Source of the DNA: Schistosoma haematobium
Taxonomy: Eukaryota > Platyhelminthes > Trematoda > Strigeidida > Schistosomatidae
Length of the DNA: 64,000 nt
NCBI RefSeq assembly: GCF_000699445.3
Contig: NC_067196.1
Coordinates: 25,747,116 to 25,811,115 of the forward strand
Direction: 5' to 3'
Part shown: positions 63,060-64,000 of the stretch, piece by piece
Layout: every line of letters begins with the position of its first letter
Numbering within the stretch: position 1 is the first letter of the stretch
Program-made: the position numbers and the translations under genes
Notes under the pieces: model-generated
What the model was told of the DNA's origin: nothing
Seen by the model: only the letters and a program-made list of their open reading frames with translations
The model's database searches: none

Positions 63060-64000
63060 TTTAACTTGCTTAACTTACGCCAGTTACCCCTCATGGAGGA
63101 GCATAAGCCACTCACCAGCATTCTCCATCCAACTCTGTCCTGGACATTCTTTTCCAGTTGGTTCCAATTGATATTCATTCTTTTGATGTCTGACTCGAAT
63201 TTCCCACACAATGTGTCACTCGATCTTCTTCTTTCCCTTTACCACTCAGGATTCAAAGTTAACTCTTGCTCGTGATGCAATTTGATGATTTCCGTAATGT
63301 GTGTCCCATCCACTTACAACGTCTTTTGTTAATTTTTTCCTTCAGATGGAATCTGGTTTGTTCTCTCACATAGTAGTCTGTTACTGATAGTATTGGGTCA
63401 ACGGAAATTCAGTATATTTCGGTGACAATTGTTTATAAATACTTGTACTTATTTGATGAATTTTGTGATGGTTCTCTGAATTTCAAGTGCGTACAATAGA
63501 ACTGTGTTGACGTTGATATTGAATATTCTGAGTTTGAAGTTTTGTTTTAGAGAGTTGTTTTTATTTCCATATGTTGTTCAATTGTATGAATGCTGTGGTT
63601 GCTTTGCCGATCCTCACCTTTACGTCTGCATCAGATCCTCCCAAATCATCCTGAATAGAACGTGGAGCATGTCTTCAATTACTCCTATGTGTGACTTCAG
63701 TGCTTCCGCTGGTGTATTGTCATGTCCTACATCTTTCTCACTCTTGATTTGTCTGTTGGCCATCCTGATTTCTCCGATCATTGGTGTAGTGACATCTATC
63801 GGAAGGTCAGCGTGCTGCTTCGATGTCCAGTGGATTCGATGAAGCTGGCCTATTCACGAGTTCCTTGAATAATTCTACTCATTGCTTGTTATGTCCTCCA
63901 CGTATTTCTGCTTGCTAGCTCTAATGCTACTCTTCACTTGCTTGTTTGCTTCTGTGTATTGAGCTTGTGCCTTGACTTTCTCTGTTCTCGTTCGGCAGAA
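63060..64000 (-). pseudogene. Decayed RTE-like reverse transcriptase fragment, runs off window end
   Basis: Read on the minus strand from 64000: a frame with KVKAQAQYTEANKQVKSSIR, a stop, then PIDVTTPMIGEIRMANRQIK and DNTPAEALKSHIGVIEDMLH, which is the start of the RT region of RTE-like endonuclease-RT proteins. It then jumps, with an internal deletion and frame changes near 63630-63500, to LLYALEIQRT and on to [18 protein letters not shown] and [17 protein letters not shown] at about 63080. Many stops and shifts show it is dead. It belongs to the same family as the fragment at 45-336, in the same orientation. Confidence 0.8.

Noticed and set aside
1..64000. CRISPR arrays, bacterial operons, rRNA genes
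   Set aside because: None seen; gene structure and repeats are those of a eukaryote.

Overview
The window is about 64 kb of AT-rich eukaryotic DNA from a parasitic flatworm, most likely a Schistosoma species. The pointers are multi-kilobase introns with GT/AG borders, many (AT)n microsatellites, copies of the hammerhead-ribozyme SINE type known as Sm-alpha, and RTE-like reverse transcriptase debris. No species-diagnostic gene was checked by search, so the genus is an inference.

One protein-coding gene can be supported. It lies on the + strand and is spread over ten exons from about 11.5 kb to 60.2 kb. It encodes a discoidin domain receptor (DDR)-like type I membrane protein. Exons 1-3 give most of an N-terminal discoidin (F5/8C) domain, exons 4-5 the DDR-specific DS-like domain, exon 6 the stalk, and exon 7 the last stalk residues, the transmembrane helix and a polybasic stop-transfer segment. 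Exons 7-9 add an unusually long, low-complexity cytoplasmic tail. The 5' end (signal peptide and first discoidin strands) is upstream of the window or was not recognised. No tyrosine kinase domain was seen in the window. Exon 9 either stops directly or splices to a short last exon adding eight residues, followed by T-rich sequence with poly(A) signals. The visible gene model is therefore a kinase-less receptor, unless kinase exons lie beyond 64 kb and are joined by alternative splicing.

Layout: 1-0.4 kb, minus-strand 3' end of an RTE-like retrotransposon; 0.4-11.5 kb, non-coding sequence (upstream intron or intergenic) with AT repeats and SINE relics; 11.5-60.2 kb, the DDR-like gene with introns of 1.0-10.9 kb; 60.2-61.15 kb, putative 3' UTR; 61.15-63.05 kb, non-coding sequence with a SINE that keeps a complete hammerhead core; 63.06-64 kb, a second, decayed minus-strand RTE fragment.

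The introns hold several mobile-element families: tRNA-derived SINEs with hammerhead motifs on both strands, one Sm-alpha-type copy, a solo LTR with a perfect 5-bp target duplication, a perfect 53-bp inverted repeat, a GC-rich insertion near 49.6-50.1 kb, and two further unnamed dispersed families. All exon joins were made by eye from frame, splice consensus and similarity to DDR proteins recalled from general knowledge.
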